Positions 25,421 to 34,640 of a stretch of 35,939 nt of DNA are shown one piece after another. The stretch's first letter is position 1. Each line of letters starts with the position of its first letter. This DNA comes from an uncultured Chloroflexota bacterium (lineage in GTDB: Bacteria; Chloroflexota; Chloroflexia; Chloroflexales; Chloroflexaceae). The DNA is taken from positions 1-35,939 of the forward strand of contig CAKZKA010000217.1 of assembly GCA_937120965.1 (NCBI GenBank). The letters run 5' to 3'. Below the pieces are notes generated by a model. That model was not told the origin of the DNA, ran no database searches, and saw nothing but the letters and a program-made list of their open reading frames with translations. Position numbers and translations under genes: made by a program.

Positions 25421-26635
25421 ATGGAAGAGTCCAAAGGGATTGCCGCAGAGTCGGAAGAACCTTCCTCCTCGCACCACGGGGAGAACGGGTTTACGTCCGA
25501 AGCTGAGGATATGGCTCTGATGGAGCAGTACCTCAGCGACCCTGCGCACGAGTACCGCAATCTCAAGTATGGTGATACGGTCGACGGCAAAATCATGCGC
25601 GTCGACCGTGATGAGATTCTTGTTGACATTGGCGCCAAAGCCGAAGGGATTGTCCCTGCCCGTGAAATGCAGTCCCTCAGCCCCGAGGATCGGGCCGCGC
25701 TCAAGGTTGGCGACACGCTGCTCGTCTTCGTTGTGCAGTCCGAAGACAAGGAAGGCCGCGCCATCCTCTCGATAGATAAAGCCCGTCAGGAACGGAGCTG
25801 GCGGGCGCTCCAGGCCGCCTACGAGCGCGGCGAGGTGATCAGGGCGCGGGTGGTCAATTATAACAAAGGCGGGTTGCTCGTCAACCTCGATGGAGTGCGC
25901 GGCTTCGTGCCTGCCTCGCAAGTCTCGGGGATCAGCCGGGGCCCCGATACCCAGAAACAGTCCGATATGGCCAGAATGGTCAATACGGAACTGCCGCTCA
26001 AAGTGATTGAGATCAATCGGAACCGCAACCGTCTCATCCTCTCCGAGCGACAGGCGGTTCAAGAGTCCCGCGAACTGAAGAAGGACGAGCTACTCTCAAG
26101 CCTCCGCGAGGGAGACGTGCGGACGGGCGTGGTCAGTTCGGTGTGCGACTTTGGCGCATTTGTTGACATCGGTGGAGCCGATGGTCTCGTGCATCTGTCC
26201 GAGATCTCGTGGAGCCGGGTCAAGCATCCCTCGGAGGTGTTGAAGGTCGGCGATACGGTTCAGGTTTATATTTTGAGTATCGATCACGAACGCAAGCGGA
26301 TTGCCCTGTCGATAAAACGCACCCAGAGCGAACCCTGGACGCGCGCGGGCGAGAAGTACCACCTCGGCCAGATAGTGGAAGGCACCGTTACCCAGATCAC
26401 CTCCTTCGGCGCCTTCGCACGGATCGAGGACGGCATCGAGGGCCTGATCCACGTCTCCGAGATGGGCGATGAGCGTATCCAGAACCCCAGAGACGTCCTC
26501 ACTGAAGGACAGACTATTCGAGCGCGCATCATTCGGATTGACCCGGCCCGCAAGCGCATGGGGCTCAGTCTTCGCCTCAACCCGGACGTGAGCGAGGAAG
26601 CTGACGCCGAGGAGCCAGTGGATCCCGAATCCTGA
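25421..26635 (+). CDS. Four-domain S1 RNA-binding protein (ribosomal protein S1-like)
   Basis: This 404-residue protein has four S1 OB-fold repeats: about 45-115 (GDTVDGKIMRVDRDEILVDIG), 130-200 (VIRARVVNYNKGGLLVNLDG), 220-290 (VRTGVVSSVCDFGAFVDIGG) and 305-385 (VEGTVTQITSFGAFARIEDG), the quoted cores being split at 20 residues or fewer. The third and fourth have the strong GAFVDI/HLSEIS signature for RNA contact. It resembles the shorter S1 proteins of Gram-positive and Chloroflexota bacteria, which help mRNA binding on the 30S subunit or RNA turnover. Acidic tails occur at both ends. I chose the ATG at 25421, preceded by AAGGA, since the promoter -10 overlaps earlier starts. clpC lies 245 bp downstream on the same strand. 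Confidence 0.88.
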   Translation: MEESKGIAAESEEPSSSHHGENGFTSEAEDMALMEQYLSDPAHEYRNLKYGDTVDGKIMRVDRDEILVDIGAKAEGIVPAREMQSLSPEDRAALKVGDTLLVFVVQSEDKEGRAILSIDKARQERSWRALQAAYERGEVIRARVVNYNKGGLLVNLDGVRGFVPASQVSGISRGPDTQKQSDMARMVNTELPLKVIEINRNRNRLILSERQAVQESRELKKDELLSSLREGDVRTGVVSSVCDFGAFVDIGGADGLVHLSEISWSRVKHPSEVLKVGDTVQVYILSIDHERKRIALSIKRTQSEPWTRAGEKYHLGQIVEGTVTQITSFGAFARIEDGIEGLIHVSEMGDERIQNPRDVLTEGQTIRARIIRIDPARKRMGLSLRLNPDVSEEADAEEPVDPES

Positions 26636-26880
26636 GGCAATGAGGCGCCGCGTCCGTGTATGGCGCGGGAGCCTGGGAAGCGGCAACCTCCCGACTCCCA
26701 CCCATCCGCGGTTCCCCGCAGAGTCTACCGGACCCCGCCATCTCCATTGATGGGATCTGAGGAGCCCCGATGCCTGCTCAGACTCCAGGCTCTGCCGGTA
26801 TAACGGGCATCGGTCGCCTGTACGTTCATCCCTGTGGGCGCACCTGCGACTGGTTCAGGGATAGCTAGTGGAGAACTTCC
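26636..26880. other. Gap between the S1 gene and clpC
   Basis: No repeats of the 19-bp family and no gene are seen. There is a weak GGGAG...CTCCC stem near 26670-26700 and a TATAAC at 26799-26804 that could be a clpC -10, without a clear -35. No CIRCE-type inverted repeat is present. GGAGA precedes the clpC ATG. Confidence 0.4.
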
Positions 26881-29409
26881 ATGTCAGATCTTTACAGTAA
26901 GTTTACCAAGCGGGCCAAGCAGGTGCTGCAGCTCGCGCATGAAGAGGCGCGCTCGTTTAATCACCCCTATATTGGCACCGAGCACATCCTGCTCGGCCTC
27001 ATCCGTGAAAGTGAGGGGATCGCCGCGCGCGTCCTCGATGACCTGGGGGTCAAGCTGCCCCAGGCGCGCAGCGCCGTTGAGTTTATCGTCGGGGTCGGGG
27101 AGGGCACCCCTTCGGCCGACCAGGAACTCACCGCCCGCGCCCAGAAGGTCATTAAGTATGCGATTGAAGAAGCCAATCGCCTCAATCACCACTACATCGG
27201 CACGGAACACCTGCTCCTCGGCCTCGTGCGCAACGGCGAGGGGGTGGCCACCGGTGTGCTGGACATTCTGGGTGTGAGCCTGGAGCAGGTGCGCAACCAG
27301 GTGATGCGGGTGCTGCGCCACGGCACCACCGGCACCGCCGAGCAGCGCGGGGCCGCCCCCGGCGCGGCCGCCCAGCGCCAGTCGAAGACACCCTACCTCG
27401 ATGCCCTGGGCACCGACCTCACCGAAATGGCCGAGGCTGGCCGCCTCGACCCGATCATCGGCCGCCAGCACGAGATCGAGCGCGTGATCCAGATCCTCTC
27501 GCGCCGCACCAAGAACAATCCGGCCCTGATTGGCGAGCCTGGCGTCGGCAAGACGGCCATCGTCGAGGGGTTGGCCCAGCGTATCGTGCAGGGCGATGTG
27601 CCCGATAGCATCAAGGGCAAGCGCGTGGTCACGCTGGATATGGGCGCTCTGGTGGCCGGCACCAAGTACCGCGGACAGTTTGAGGAGCGCCTCAAGCGCG
27701 TGATTGATGAGATCAAAGAGACCCGCTGCATCCTCTTCATTGATGAGTTCCATACCATCATCGGGGCCGGCGGCGCCGAGGGCACCCTCGATGCGGCCAA
27801 TATCCTTAAGCCGGCTCTCTCGCGCGGCGAATTGCAGACCATCGGCGCAACCACGCTTGATGAGTACCGCAAGTACATCGAGCGCGATGCGGCGCTCGAA
27901 CGCCGCTTCCAGCCGGTGATGGTCGAGGAGCCTAGCCTTGAGGATACGGTGCAGATCCTCCGCGGCATTAAGTCGCGCTATGAGGATTTCCATCAACTCC
28001 AGATCAGCGACGAGGCCATCAAGGCCGCTGCGGCGCTCTCCGCGCGCTACGTGCCCGATCGCCAGTTGCCCGATAAGGCCATTGACCTGATCGATGAGGC
28101 CGCCAGCCGCGTGCGCATGTACCGCAGCGCCACCCCGCCGCAACTCCGCGATGCCCTCCGCGGCCTCGAGGCCCTGCGCAAGGAGCGCGAGGCGGCCCTC
28201 GAAGATAAGCAGTACGAACTCGCCAGCGACCTCCGCGAGCGCGAGGAGCGTATGCAGATGCGCATTAGCGCCATCGAACAGGAGATGGGCGCCGCGCGGG
28301 GCGATGACCGCATCATCGAGCGGCCCTACGTTACCGAAGAGGATATCGCCGAGGTCGTGGGGATGTGGACCGGTATCCCCGTTACCCGCCTCAAGGGCGA
28401 TGAGACCATGCGCCTCATGCAGATGGAGGAGTTTCTCCATAACCGGGTGATCGGTCAGCAAGAGGCGATTGTGACCATCTCCAAGGCTGTGCGCCGCGCC
28501 CGCGCCGGGCTGAAGGACCCCAAGCGCCCCATCGGTAGCTTCCTCTTCCTCGGTCCCACTGGCGTGGGCAAAACCGAACTCGCCAAGACCCTGGCCGAGT
28601 TTATGTTCGGCTCCGAAGAGAGCCTGATCAAGATCGACATGTCCGAGTTCCAGGAGCGCCATACCACCTCGCGCCTGGTGGGTTCGCCCCCCGGCTACGT
28701 CGGCTATGGCGAGGGCGGCCAGTTGACCGACGCTGTGCGCCGCAAGCCCTATTCCGTCGTGCTCTTCGACGAAATCGAAAAGGCTCACCCCGACGCCTTT
28801 AACCTGCTGCTCCAGGTGCTCGAAGATGGTCACCTCACCGACGGCAAGGGCCGCAAGGTGGACTTCCGGAACACCATTATCATCATGACCTCCAACGTCG
28901 GTACGGAGCACATCCGTCGCGCCAGTCGCATCGGCTTCGGCATCAACGCCGATGAGATTGACCAGACCGATATGCGCCGCAAGGTGGACGACGCCCTGAA
29001 GGCCCTGTTCCGCCCCGAGTTCCTGAACCGCATTGACGCGACGATCATCTTCCATCCCTTGACCAACGAGGAGATCCAGCAGATCACGAAGCTGATGCTC
29101 AATCGCGTGCAGAAGCAGCTCGATGAGCACCAGATGCGGCTGGACGTGCGGCAGGACGCCCTCGACCTCCTGGCCCGCCGGGGCTACGATCCGGCCTTTG
29201 GCGCCCGGCCCCTGCGCCGTATCATCACCAATCTGATCGAAGACGCCCTGGCCGAGGGTCTGCTCGAGGGGCGCTTCCAGGAGGGGGATACGATCATCGC
29301 GGATACCGAGGGCGATACGCTGCGGCTCCGCTCACAGCGCGAGCTTGAGGGACAGACCGGCAGCGAAACGCCGCAGCAGGCCGAAGAAAGCCCCGCGCTC
29401 GTCGAATAG
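26881..29409 (+). CDS. clpC: ClpC-type AAA+ unfoldase of the Clp protease
   Basis: This 842-residue protein is a two-ring AAA+ chaperone that unfolds proteins and feeds them to ClpP. It has two N-terminal Clp repeats (about 1-145, [20 protein letters not shown] and the parallel [20 protein letters not shown]), the first ATPase with GEPGVGKT (218-225), a UVR-containing middle segment ([18 protein letters not shown]) that marks ClpC rather than ClpA, and a second ATPase with GPTGVGKT (558-565). A VGF-type ClpP contact loop is expected; the loop reads ASRIGFG. The acidic tail is typical. No mcsA, mcsB or ctsR gene is adjacent, unlike the Bacillus operon. A 12-bp perfect hairpin follows the stop codon. 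Confidence 0.96.
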   Translation: MSDLYSKFTKRAKQVLQLAHEEARSFNHPYIGTEHILLGLIRESEGIAARVLDDLGVKLPQARSAVEFIVGVGEGTPSADQELTARAQKVIKYAIEEANRLNHHYIGTEHLLLGLVRNGEGVATGVLDILGVSLEQVRNQVMRVLRHGTTGTAEQRGAAPGAAAQRQSKTPYLDALGTDLTEMAEAGRLDPIIGRQHEIERVIQILSRRTKNNPALIGEPGVGKTAIVEGLAQRIVQGDVPDSIKGKRVVTLDMGALVAGTKYRGQFEERLKRVIDEIKETRCILFIDEFHTIIGAGGAEGTLDAANILKPALSRGELQTIGATTLDEYRKYIERDAALERRFQPVMVEEPSLEDTVQILRGIKSRYEDFHQLQISDEAIKAAAALSARYVPDRQLPDKAIDLIDEAASRVRMYRSATPPQLRDALRGLEALRKEREAALEDKQYELASDLREREERMQMRISAIEQEMGAARGDDRIIERPYVTEEDIAEVVGMWTGIPVTRLKGDETMRLMQMEEFLHNRVIGQQEAIVTISKAVRRARAGLKDPKRPIGSFLFLGPTGVGKTELAKTLAEFMFGSEESLIKIDMSEFQERHTTSRLVGSPPGYVGYGEGGQLTDAVRRKPYSVVLFDEIEKAHPDAFNLLLQVLEDGHLTDGKGRKVDFRNTIIIMTSNVGTEHIRRASRIGFGINADEIDQTDMRRKVDDALKALFRPEFLNRIDATIIFHPLTNEEIQQITKLMLNRVQKQLDEHQMRLDVRQDALDLLARRGYDPAFGARPLRRIITNLIEDALAEGLLEGRFQEGDTIIADTEGDTLRLRSQRELEGQTGSETPQQAEESPALVE

Positions 29410-29439
29410 CAGCGGAGCACGGCTTTCCACCAGTAATCA

Positions 29440-29466
29440 GGAGCCACGCGCAGTGCGCGTGGCTCC
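29440..29466 (+). terminator. Perfect hairpin after clpC
   Basis: GGAGCCACGCGC and GCGCGTGGCTCC form a 12-bp stem with a 3-base loop, 30 bp after the clpC stop. There is no T-run after it, so it may be an mRNA-end stabiliser or a factor-dependent stop rather than a classical terminator. Confidence 0.6.
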
Positions 29467-29524
29467 GGCTATTGGGGGCCGGTGATGGAGCGACCCTGCT
29501 CCAACCGGTGTTGAGTCGCCTGCC

Positions 29525-29700
29525 ATCCCCGCGGGCAGGGGCGTGGGGGCTGTCCTCTGTGCGCTGGGGAGCGTCGCTGCATGCCATCCCCGCGGGCAGG
29601 GGCATGGGGAAACCGGGTTTCCCCGATGTCATAGCAGCCGTCTGTGCGGCTGGGCCGCAGGGAGGGGCGTGGGGAAACCCGGTTTCCCCGGACGTATGCG
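29525..29700. repeat. Repeat cluster before radA
   Basis: Two CCATCCCCGCGGGCAGGGGC stems lie near 29522 and 29583. Palindromes of the 19-bp family lie near 29607 (GGGGAAACCGGGTTTCCCC) and 29671 (GGGGAAACCCGGTTTCCCC). The region 29410-29829 holds no gene. Confidence 0.82.
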
Positions 29701-29814
29701 GTCTGGAGGTCCGCGTAGCCTGGCCGTCATCGGAGGACGTGGCCCTCGAAGAGGCGGGTGGGGCAGCCGGGGTGCCCCACGCTGTCTACGAGGTATCATC
29801 GTAGATCGCCTCCG

Positions 29815-29823
29815 TGGTATAAT
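29815..29823 (+). promoter_or_regulatory. Extended -10 promoter of a leaderless radA
   Basis: TGGTATAAT (TG-N-TATAAT, perfect) ends six bases before the radA ATG at 29830. The expected transcription start falls on the start codon, and there is no room for a ribosome site. Confidence 0.7.
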
Positions 29824-29829
29824 GCGCCC

Positions 29830-31191
29830 ATGGCTAAACCGCGCACAAGTTACGTCTGCCAGCAGTGCGGCGCTCGCCAGAGCCGCTGGATGGGCCGATG
29901 CTCCGACTGCGGCGCCTGGGACAGCTTTGTCGAACAGGTGGAGGACCGTGGTCCCGCCTCGCGAGCGGGCGCCAACGGCGCCAGCGCCCGCCCCCTGCGC
30001 CTGCGCGATGTGCCCACCGCCGGCTTTCAGCGTCTCGAGGTGTACACCGGCGAACTCGCCCGCGTCCTCGGCGGGGGCCTGGTTCCCGGCTCGGTGGTGC
30101 TCATCGGCGGCGACCCGGGCATTGGCAAGAGCACCCTGCTGACCCAGGTGGCGGCCCACTTCGCCGCCGCCGTCGCTCCCGCGCTCTACGTGAGCGCCGA
30201 GGAGTCGGCCCAGCAGATCAAGCTGCGCGCCGAGCGCCTCAACCTGCGCCACGATGACCTGTTCGTCTATGCCGAAACTTCGCTCGACGCGGTGCTGAAC
30301 CAGATCCGTGCTATGCGCCCCGGGCTGGTGATCGTCGACTCGATCCAGACGGTCTACCTCGATGACCTGGCCAGCGCTGCCGGCAGCGTGAGCCAGGTGC
30401 GCGAGGGCGCGCTGCGTCTGATGCACCTGGCCAAGGAGCTGGGCATCCCCATCGTCCTGGTTGGTCACGTTACCAAGGAGGGCGCAATCGCCGGGCCGCG
30501 GGTGCTGGAGCATATCGTTGACGTGGTGCTCTACCTCGAAGGCGACCGTTTCCACCAGTACCGGCTGCTGCGCGGGGTAAAGAACCGCTTTGGCTCGACC
30601 AACGAGATCGGCGTCTTCGAAATGGCCGGCGATGGCCTGCGCGAAGTTCCCAATCCTTCCCAAGTGTTCCTGGCGGAGCGTTCCGCCGGCAGCCCCGGCT
30701 CAACCGTAGCGGTAATGCTGGAGGGTACGCGCCCGTTGCTGGTGGAGGTGCAGGCCCTCACGTCTACCACCAGCAACACCCCGCCGCGCCGCACGACCAA
30801 CGGCTTCGATCTCAACCGGCTGCTGATGCTCAGCGCTGTGCTGACCAAGCGCGTCGGTTTGCCCTTGTTCAATCAGGATATTTATGTCAACATCGTGGGC
30901 GGGTTACGCATCAGTGAACCTGCCGCCGATCTGGCGGTGGCGATGGCGATTGTCTCGTCGTACCGCAACCAGCCAGTCGGGGCGGAGCTGGCGTTGATCG
31001 GCGAGATCGGGCTTTCGGGTGAGCTGCGGAGCGTGAGCCAGCTCGATAGGCGGCTTGCCGAGGCGGCCAACCTCGGCTTCGCTCGCGCGGTCGTACCCGC
31101 CACGACCGGCCTGTCTGCCGTTGGCGATCTGGCCCTGCTCCCGGCACGCTCCCTGAGCGAGGTGGTGGAAATGCTCGCCCTCGGGCGTTGA
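29830..31191 (+). CDS. radA: DNA repair protein RadA (Sms)
   Basis: This 453-residue protein is the bacterial RadA/Sms branch-migration helicase that helps process recombination intermediates with RecA. The order is complete: a four-cysteine zinc finger (C10, C13, C24, C27), a RecA-like ATPase with Walker A GDPGIGKS (94-101), the RadA-specific KNRFG motif (251-255), and a C-terminal Lon-protease-like domain (about 280-450) ending in a LPARSLSEVVEML stretch. I start at MAKPRTSYVCQQCG because a perfect extended -10 sits six bases before it; a frame 72 bp longer crosses that promoter. It is followed by a repeat cluster and the PIN-TRAM gene. Length is normal. Confidence 0.96.
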   Translation: MAKPRTSYVCQQCGARQSRWMGRCSDCGAWDSFVEQVEDRGPASRAGANGASARPLRLRDVPTAGFQRLEVYTGELARVLGGGLVPGSVVLIGGDPGIGKSTLLTQVAAHFAAAVAPALYVSAEESAQQIKLRAERLNLRHDDLFVYAETSLDAVLNQIRAMRPGLVIVDSIQTVYLDDLASAAGSVSQVREGALRLMHLAKELGIPIVLVGHVTKEGAIAGPRVLEHIVDVVLYLEGDRFHQYRLLRGVKNRFGSTNEIGVFEMAGDGLREVPNPSQVFLAERSAGSPGSTVAVMLEGTRPLLVEVQALTSTTSNTPPRRTTNGFDLNRLLMLSAVLTKRVGLPLFNQDIYVNIVGGLRISEPAADLAVAMAIVSSYRNQPVGAELALIGEIGLSGELRSVSQLDRRLAEAANLGFARAVVPATTGLSAVGDLALLPARSLSEVVEMLALGR

Positions 31192-31203
31192 GTAAACGGC
31201 GCT

Positions 31204-31745
31204 GTGTTTCACATCAGTCATCCATGCGGCTGCGCCGCACAACGACACGATGAACATAGGTTTTTCCTGGGAGGGCTATGCCCTCCCCAACCCTCCCGCC
31301 AGGGAGGGGTGTGGGGAAACCGGGTTTCCCCACACCCCAACCGCCGTTGGGGGCGCCTGGCGCCCCAGCAGGCAGGGGGATGGGGAACCCGGTTTCCCCA
31401 TTTCCGAACCGCTGTTGGGAGCGGCTGGCGCCCCCACAGGCAGGGGGATGGGGAAACCCGGTTTCCCCGTATTTTCACATCCCAAACCCTCCCCGCGGGC
31501 GGGTTGTTTCCTGGAAGGGCTGCTGTCCGCCTTTCAACTCTCACTGGGCAGGAGTCCGGCTCCTCTCGCCAACCGGGGAGGTTGGGAGGGCAACCAGAAC
31601 GCACCGTTCTAAACGGTAAGGTGTCAGAGGGCATGGCCCTCGCAAACCCTCTCCGTCGGGAGGAACATGGGAAACCCCGGATTCCCCACATCCCCGCGCG
31701 GGAGGCTACGGCAGGCTACGCTCTCAGGCGCGGGCTACGTTCACC
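31204..31745. repeat. Repeat cluster between radA and the PIN-TRAM gene
   Basis: TTCACATCAG starts the cluster, followed by CATGCGGCTGCGCCGCAC, GATGAACATAGG and GGGAGGGCTATGCCCTCCC. Three 19-bp-type palindromes lie near 31313, 31381 and 31442, separated by AACCGCCGTTGGGGGCGCC-type stems. A decayed region (31500-31680) follows, then a last GGGAAACCCCGGATTCCCC near 31669. It holds no gene. Confidence 0.85.
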
Positions 31746-31750
31746 AAACC

Positions 31751-32848
31751 ATGAAAGTCAGCCTCAACTTCATTGTTCGCATCCTCGGGATGTTGAGCCT
31801 GGCATACATTAGCTGGTCGGTAGGGCGGTCGCTTTCCGACCCGCAGCCCGATGAGATGCAGGTGTTTGCCACGCAGTTGTTGACGCTCGCCGGCGCCGGC
31901 CTGGGGCTGCTGATCACGCCGCGCCTCACCATTGAGCCGGTGGAGGAGTTGTTGCGACGCTCGCGCCAGGTGCCCCTGCCGGACCTGCTCATCATCGGCG
32001 CGGGCATGCTGATTGGTCTGGTCTTTGCCGTGCTGCTCGCCGTCCCCCTTGCTGCGCTGCCGCGCCCATTCGGGCAATACTTGCCCCTGATCTGCGCCCT
32101 GGTCTGCGCCTACGTTGGTGGAACCATTTTCGCTGTGCGCAAGCGTGATCTGAGCGACCTGCTGCGCTCGCTGCGGCCCGGGGCTGCCTCACCGGCCCTG
32201 CCGGGGGCGCCGGTGCAGCCCCAGACGGGTGAACGGCGGCTGCTGCTCGACACCAGCGCAATTATTGACGGGCGCATCGCCGCTGTCGCCCGCACCGGCT
32301 TTCTCGACGGCACGTTTCTGGTGCCGAGCTTTGTACTGGCCGAATTACAACAGCTCGCCGACTCCCCCGATGACCTGCGCCGCAGCAAGGGCCGGCGCGG
32401 CCTCGACCTGCTCAACGAGATGCAACGCCAATCGCCCCTGCCGGTCGAGGTTATCAACGTCGAGGTGGCCGGTGTGAGTAAGGTTGACGATAAGCTCATC
32501 GCCCTGGCCCGCGAGTACTCCTGCCCGATCATCAGCAACGACTTTAACCTCAACCGCGTCGCCGGTCTCCAGGGGGTGCGGGTGCTGAGCCTCAACCAGC
32601 TCAGCGAGGCCGTGCGCCCGCCGGTAAGCCAGGATCAGCGGCTGCACGTGCTGATCCGCAACGAGGGCAACGCGCGGCAGCAAGGGGTTGGCTATCTGGA
32701 AGACGGCACCCCCGTGATCGTCGAAGACGCCCGCCACCTGATCGGCCAGACTACCGAAGTCGTGGTGACACGCTTGCACCAGACCCAGACCGGCCGGCTG
32801 ATCTTCGCTACGGTCGCGCCGGCCCCGGCGCCTCCCAGCAGCGGGTAG
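31751..32848 (+). CDS. PIN-TRAM membrane protein, YacL-like
   Basis: This 365-residue protein has four predicted membrane helices (about 7-24, 37-55, 78-100, 108-127), a PIN nuclease domain (about 160-285) and a C-terminal TRAM RNA-binding domain (about 300-360). PIN active-site acids are visible: D167 in LLLDTSAIIDG, E198 in VLAELQ, D246/D247 in VDDKLIALA and D264 in SNDFNLN. The layout matches YacL-like proteins of Firmicutes and Chloroflexota, often near radA as here, and suggests a membrane-bound RNase of unknown target. I chose the ATG at 31751 (MKVSLNFIVRILG), because the longer frame begins in repeat DNA. There is no clear Shine-Dalgarno. dtd starts 3 bp after the stop, so the two are likely cotranscribed. 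Confidence 0.9.
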   Translation: MKVSLNFIVRILGMLSLAYISWSVGRSLSDPQPDEMQVFATQLLTLAGAGLGLLITPRLTIEPVEELLRRSRQVPLPDLLIIGAGMLIGLVFAVLLAVPLAALPRPFGQYLPLICALVCAYVGGTIFAVRKRDLSDLLRSLRPGAASPALPGAPVQPQTGERRLLLDTSAIIDGRIAAVARTGFLDGTFLVPSFVLAELQQLADSPDDLRRSKGRRGLDLLNEMQRQSPLPVEVINVEVAGVSKVDDKLIALAREYSCPIISNDFNLNRVAGLQGVRVLSLNQLSEAVRPPVSQDQRLHVLIRNEGNARQQGVGYLEDGTPVIVEDARHLIGQTTEVVVTRLHQTQTGRLIFATVAPAPAPPSSG

Positions 32849-32851
32849 GGT

Positions 32852-33316
32852 ATGCGAGCAGTTATTCAGCGGGTCAGTATGGCCTCGGTTGAAGTTGAGG
32901 GCCGGATCGTGGGGCGCATTGGCCCGGGGGTGCTGGTGCTGCTGGGCGTCGGCCACGGCGACAGTGAGGCCGAGGCGCGGCTCCTGGCCGACAAGACGGC
33001 CAATCTGCGAATCTTTGCCGATGAGGGGGGGAAGTTCAACCACTCGCTGCTCGACACGGGCGGCAGCGCCCTGGTGATCTCGCAGTTTACCCTGTACGCC
33101 GACACGCGTAAGGGCCGGCGCCCCAGTTTTAGCGGCGCCGCGCCGCCGACCGAAGCCGAACCGCTGGTCAACGCCTACTGCGCGGCCCTGCGCGCCCTGG
33201 GCATTCCGGTAGAGACCGGCGTCTTCGGCGCGATGATGCGCATCACCCTGGTTAACGAAGGCCCCGTCACGATCACCCTCGATAGCGATACCTTTCGGCT
33301 GCCACGCTCCGGTTGA
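32852..33316 (+). CDS. dtd: D-aminoacyl-tRNA deacylase
   Basis: This 154-residue protein removes D-amino acids (and glycine from tRNA-Ala) wrongly attached to tRNA, a proofreading step in the cytoplasm. The Dtd signatures are [21 protein letters not shown], with core S77-Q-F-T80, and the second motif N135-E-G-P-V-T140. Length is close to the usual 145-150 residues, with a short C-terminal extension (DTFRLPRSG). It begins 3 bp after the stop of the PIN-TRAM gene with GGGTAGGGT in the overlap, indicating coupling in one operon. A strong hairpin lies 80 bp downstream. Confidence 0.95.
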   Translation: MRAVIQRVSMASVEVEGRIVGRIGPGVLVLLGVGHGDSEAEARLLADKTANLRIFADEGGKFNHSLLDTGGSALVISQFTLYADTRKGRRPSFSGAAPPTEAEPLVNAYCAALRALGIPVETGVFGAMMRITLVNEGPVTITLDSDTFRLPRSG

Positions 33317-33340
33317 GCAGGGTGGAGAACGGCTGCCCAC

Positions 33341-33393
33341 ACCATCCTCCCTGACGGGAGGGGTGCGGGGAAACCCGGTTTCCCTGTGTTCAT
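33341..33393. repeat. Isolated 19-bp palindrome copy after dtd
   Basis: A CTCCCTGACGGGAG stem is followed by GGGGAAACCCGGTTTCCCT near 33367 and a GTGTTCATATG tail. It is a short, partly decayed copy of the composite repeat. Confidence 0.75.
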
Positions 33394-33394
33394 A

Positions 33395-33429
33395 TGCACC
33401 AGCCCTGTCACATCGGCAGGGCTGGTGCA
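33395..33429 (+). terminator. Strong hairpin, likely end of the radA-side operon (dtd)
   Basis: TGCACCAGCCCTG and CAGGGCTGGTGCA form a perfect 13-bp stem with a 9-base loop. No T-run follows, but the stem is very stable and lies between dtd and the next promoter. Confidence 0.6.
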
Positions 33430-33555
33430 ACGTCGTCGAGGCAGGCCCCGAACGCCACCATGCCCGACGGAGGCCCGCAGACCCGGGTTCGCCAGCGAGA
33501 TGGTTGCGTCTGCCCCGTCGCACCGGCTAGCGGCCATGCTATGGTACGGGCGTGA

Positions 33556-33564
33556 TGCTATAAT
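33556..33564 (+). promoter_or_regulatory. Extended -10 promoter of the partner-switching operon
   Basis: TGCTATAAT is a perfect TG-N-TATAAT element. It would start a transcript near 33571 covering the RsbT-like, RsbX-like and GAF genes. No -35 is clear. Confidence 0.62.
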
Positions 33565-33635
33565 CTTCACGTAAGCGCCGCGCGGCCAGCATCTCCGCAC
33601 CGGCGCCATTGATATCTCTGTGAGTGTACTTAGCA

Positions 33636-34064
33636 ATGTCCGTGATCTGCCCGATCCACCGACCAGGCGATGTATACGTGGCCATTAGCCGTGTGCGCGA
33701 TCTGGCGACTGCCATGGGCTTCTCGCCGAACGACCGCGCGCGCATCGAGATTGCCACCACCGAACTCGCGCGCAACCTGATCGTCCACGCCGGGGGTGGA
33801 ACGCTTACCTTCAGTCAGATGAACGACCCTAACCACGGCCCGGGGCTGGTTGTGGAGTCGCATGATCATGGCCCCGGCATTGCCGATCTGGAACTGGCCC
33901 TCCAGGACGGGTACAGCACTGCCCGGAGCCTCGGCGCCGGTCTGCCGGGGGTGCGCCGGCTGATGGATACGTTTGCGATTGAGTCAACGGTGGGTGTGGG
34001 CACGTGGGTCAGGGCTGTCAAGTGGTTGATCCGGCCCCGGCGGAGCAGTATCTATGAACGTTAA
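33636..34064 (+). CDS. RsbT-like serine kinase / anti-sigma regulatory factor
   Basis: This protein of about 142 residues is a small GHKL ATPase of the RsbT/RsbW type, which phosphorylates an STAS-domain partner in stress signalling. The N-box is visible in ELARNLIVHAGGG, the G1 box in SHDHGPGI, and the lid in LGAGLPGVRRLMD. The GFSPNDRARIEIATTELARN segment fits RsbT closely. An in-frame GTG at 33624 would add four residues; I prefer the ATG at 33636, but the choice is open and no strong ribosome site is seen. The next gene overlaps it by 11 bases. STAS partners (RsbR/RsbS) are not in the visible part and may lie beyond the window. Confidence 0.88.
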   Translation: MSVICPIHRPGDVYVAISRVRDLATAMGFSPNDRARIEIATTELARNLIVHAGGGTLTFSQMNDPNHGPGLVVESHDHGPGIADLELALQDGYSTARSLGAGLPGVRRLMDTFAIESTVGVGTWVRAVKWLIRPRRSSIYER

Positions 34065-34635
34065 GTGGGGCGCGAGCAACCAGCCAAAGCACGGACAGAG
34101 GATCAGCGGCGATGCGTATGTCATCGAGCCGTTTAGCCCGCACGGGCTGATAGTCTCGCTCATCGACGGGCTTGGCGGTGGCGAAGCGGCGGCGCATGCA
34201 GCGCAAAGCGCCGCAGCAGTGATCCGCAGCGCGCCAGCGCAGGATCCGCTTGAACTGATCCGGCGCTCTCACCTGGCCCTTCGCGGCACCCGCGGGGCAG
34301 TGATGGCGCTGTTCAGCTACAATCTGCAGCATTGCAGCGTCAGCTTTGCCGGGGTTGGCAACATCGGGGTACAGGTCTACAGCGCCGTGCCGATCAAACC
34401 CATTTCGAAAAACGGGATCGTCGGCTACCGGCTGCCAGGCCTGCTCAAGCTCGCCTACAGCTACAGTCCGGGTGACACCTTCGTACTGTACAGCGATGGT
34501 ATATCAAGCGATTTCACCAGCGAGATCGACCCCGAAAGCGCAGAAGATCCCCAGAGCCTCGCCGAGAGCATCCTGCGCCACTACGCGAAGGGGCACGATG
34601 ATGCCAGCGTGGTAGTTGTGCGCATTGACGGATAG
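34054..34635 (+). CDS. RsbX-like PP2C phosphatase
   Basis: This 193-residue protein is a short PP2C/SpoIIE-type serine phosphatase resembling RsbX, which resets the stress module by dephosphorylating its STAS proteins. The metal-binding PP2C motifs appear as SGDAYVIE (D near residue 21), LIDGLGGGEAA (D near 38), FVLYSDGISSDF and HDDASVVVVRID. Length matches RsbX and is shorter than SpoIIE-domain phosphatases. It overlaps the kinase gene by 11 bases, so translation is probably coupled, and the GAF-protein gene starts 5 bases after its stop. It is cytoplasmic. The assignment is firm for fold and good for role. Confidence 0.88.
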   Translation: MNVKWGASNQPKHGQRISGDAYVIEPFSPHGLIVSLIDGLGGGEAAAHAAQSAAAVIRSAPAQDPLELIRRSHLALRGTRGAVMALFSYNLQHCSVSFAGVGNIGVQVYSAVPIKPISKNGIVGYRLPGLLKLAYSYSPGDTFVLYSDGISSDFTSEIDPESAEDPQSLAESILRHYAKGHDDASVVVVRIDG

Positions 34636-34640
34636 AACCA

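Noticed and set aside
26636-26880. CIRCE or CtsR operator before clpC
   Set aside because: No matching inverted or direct repeat was found.
26884-29130. 748-codon open frame opposite clpC
   Set aside because: It is antisense to a clear ClpC gene and arises from the strong codon bias of GC-rich DNA. No domain is recognisable.
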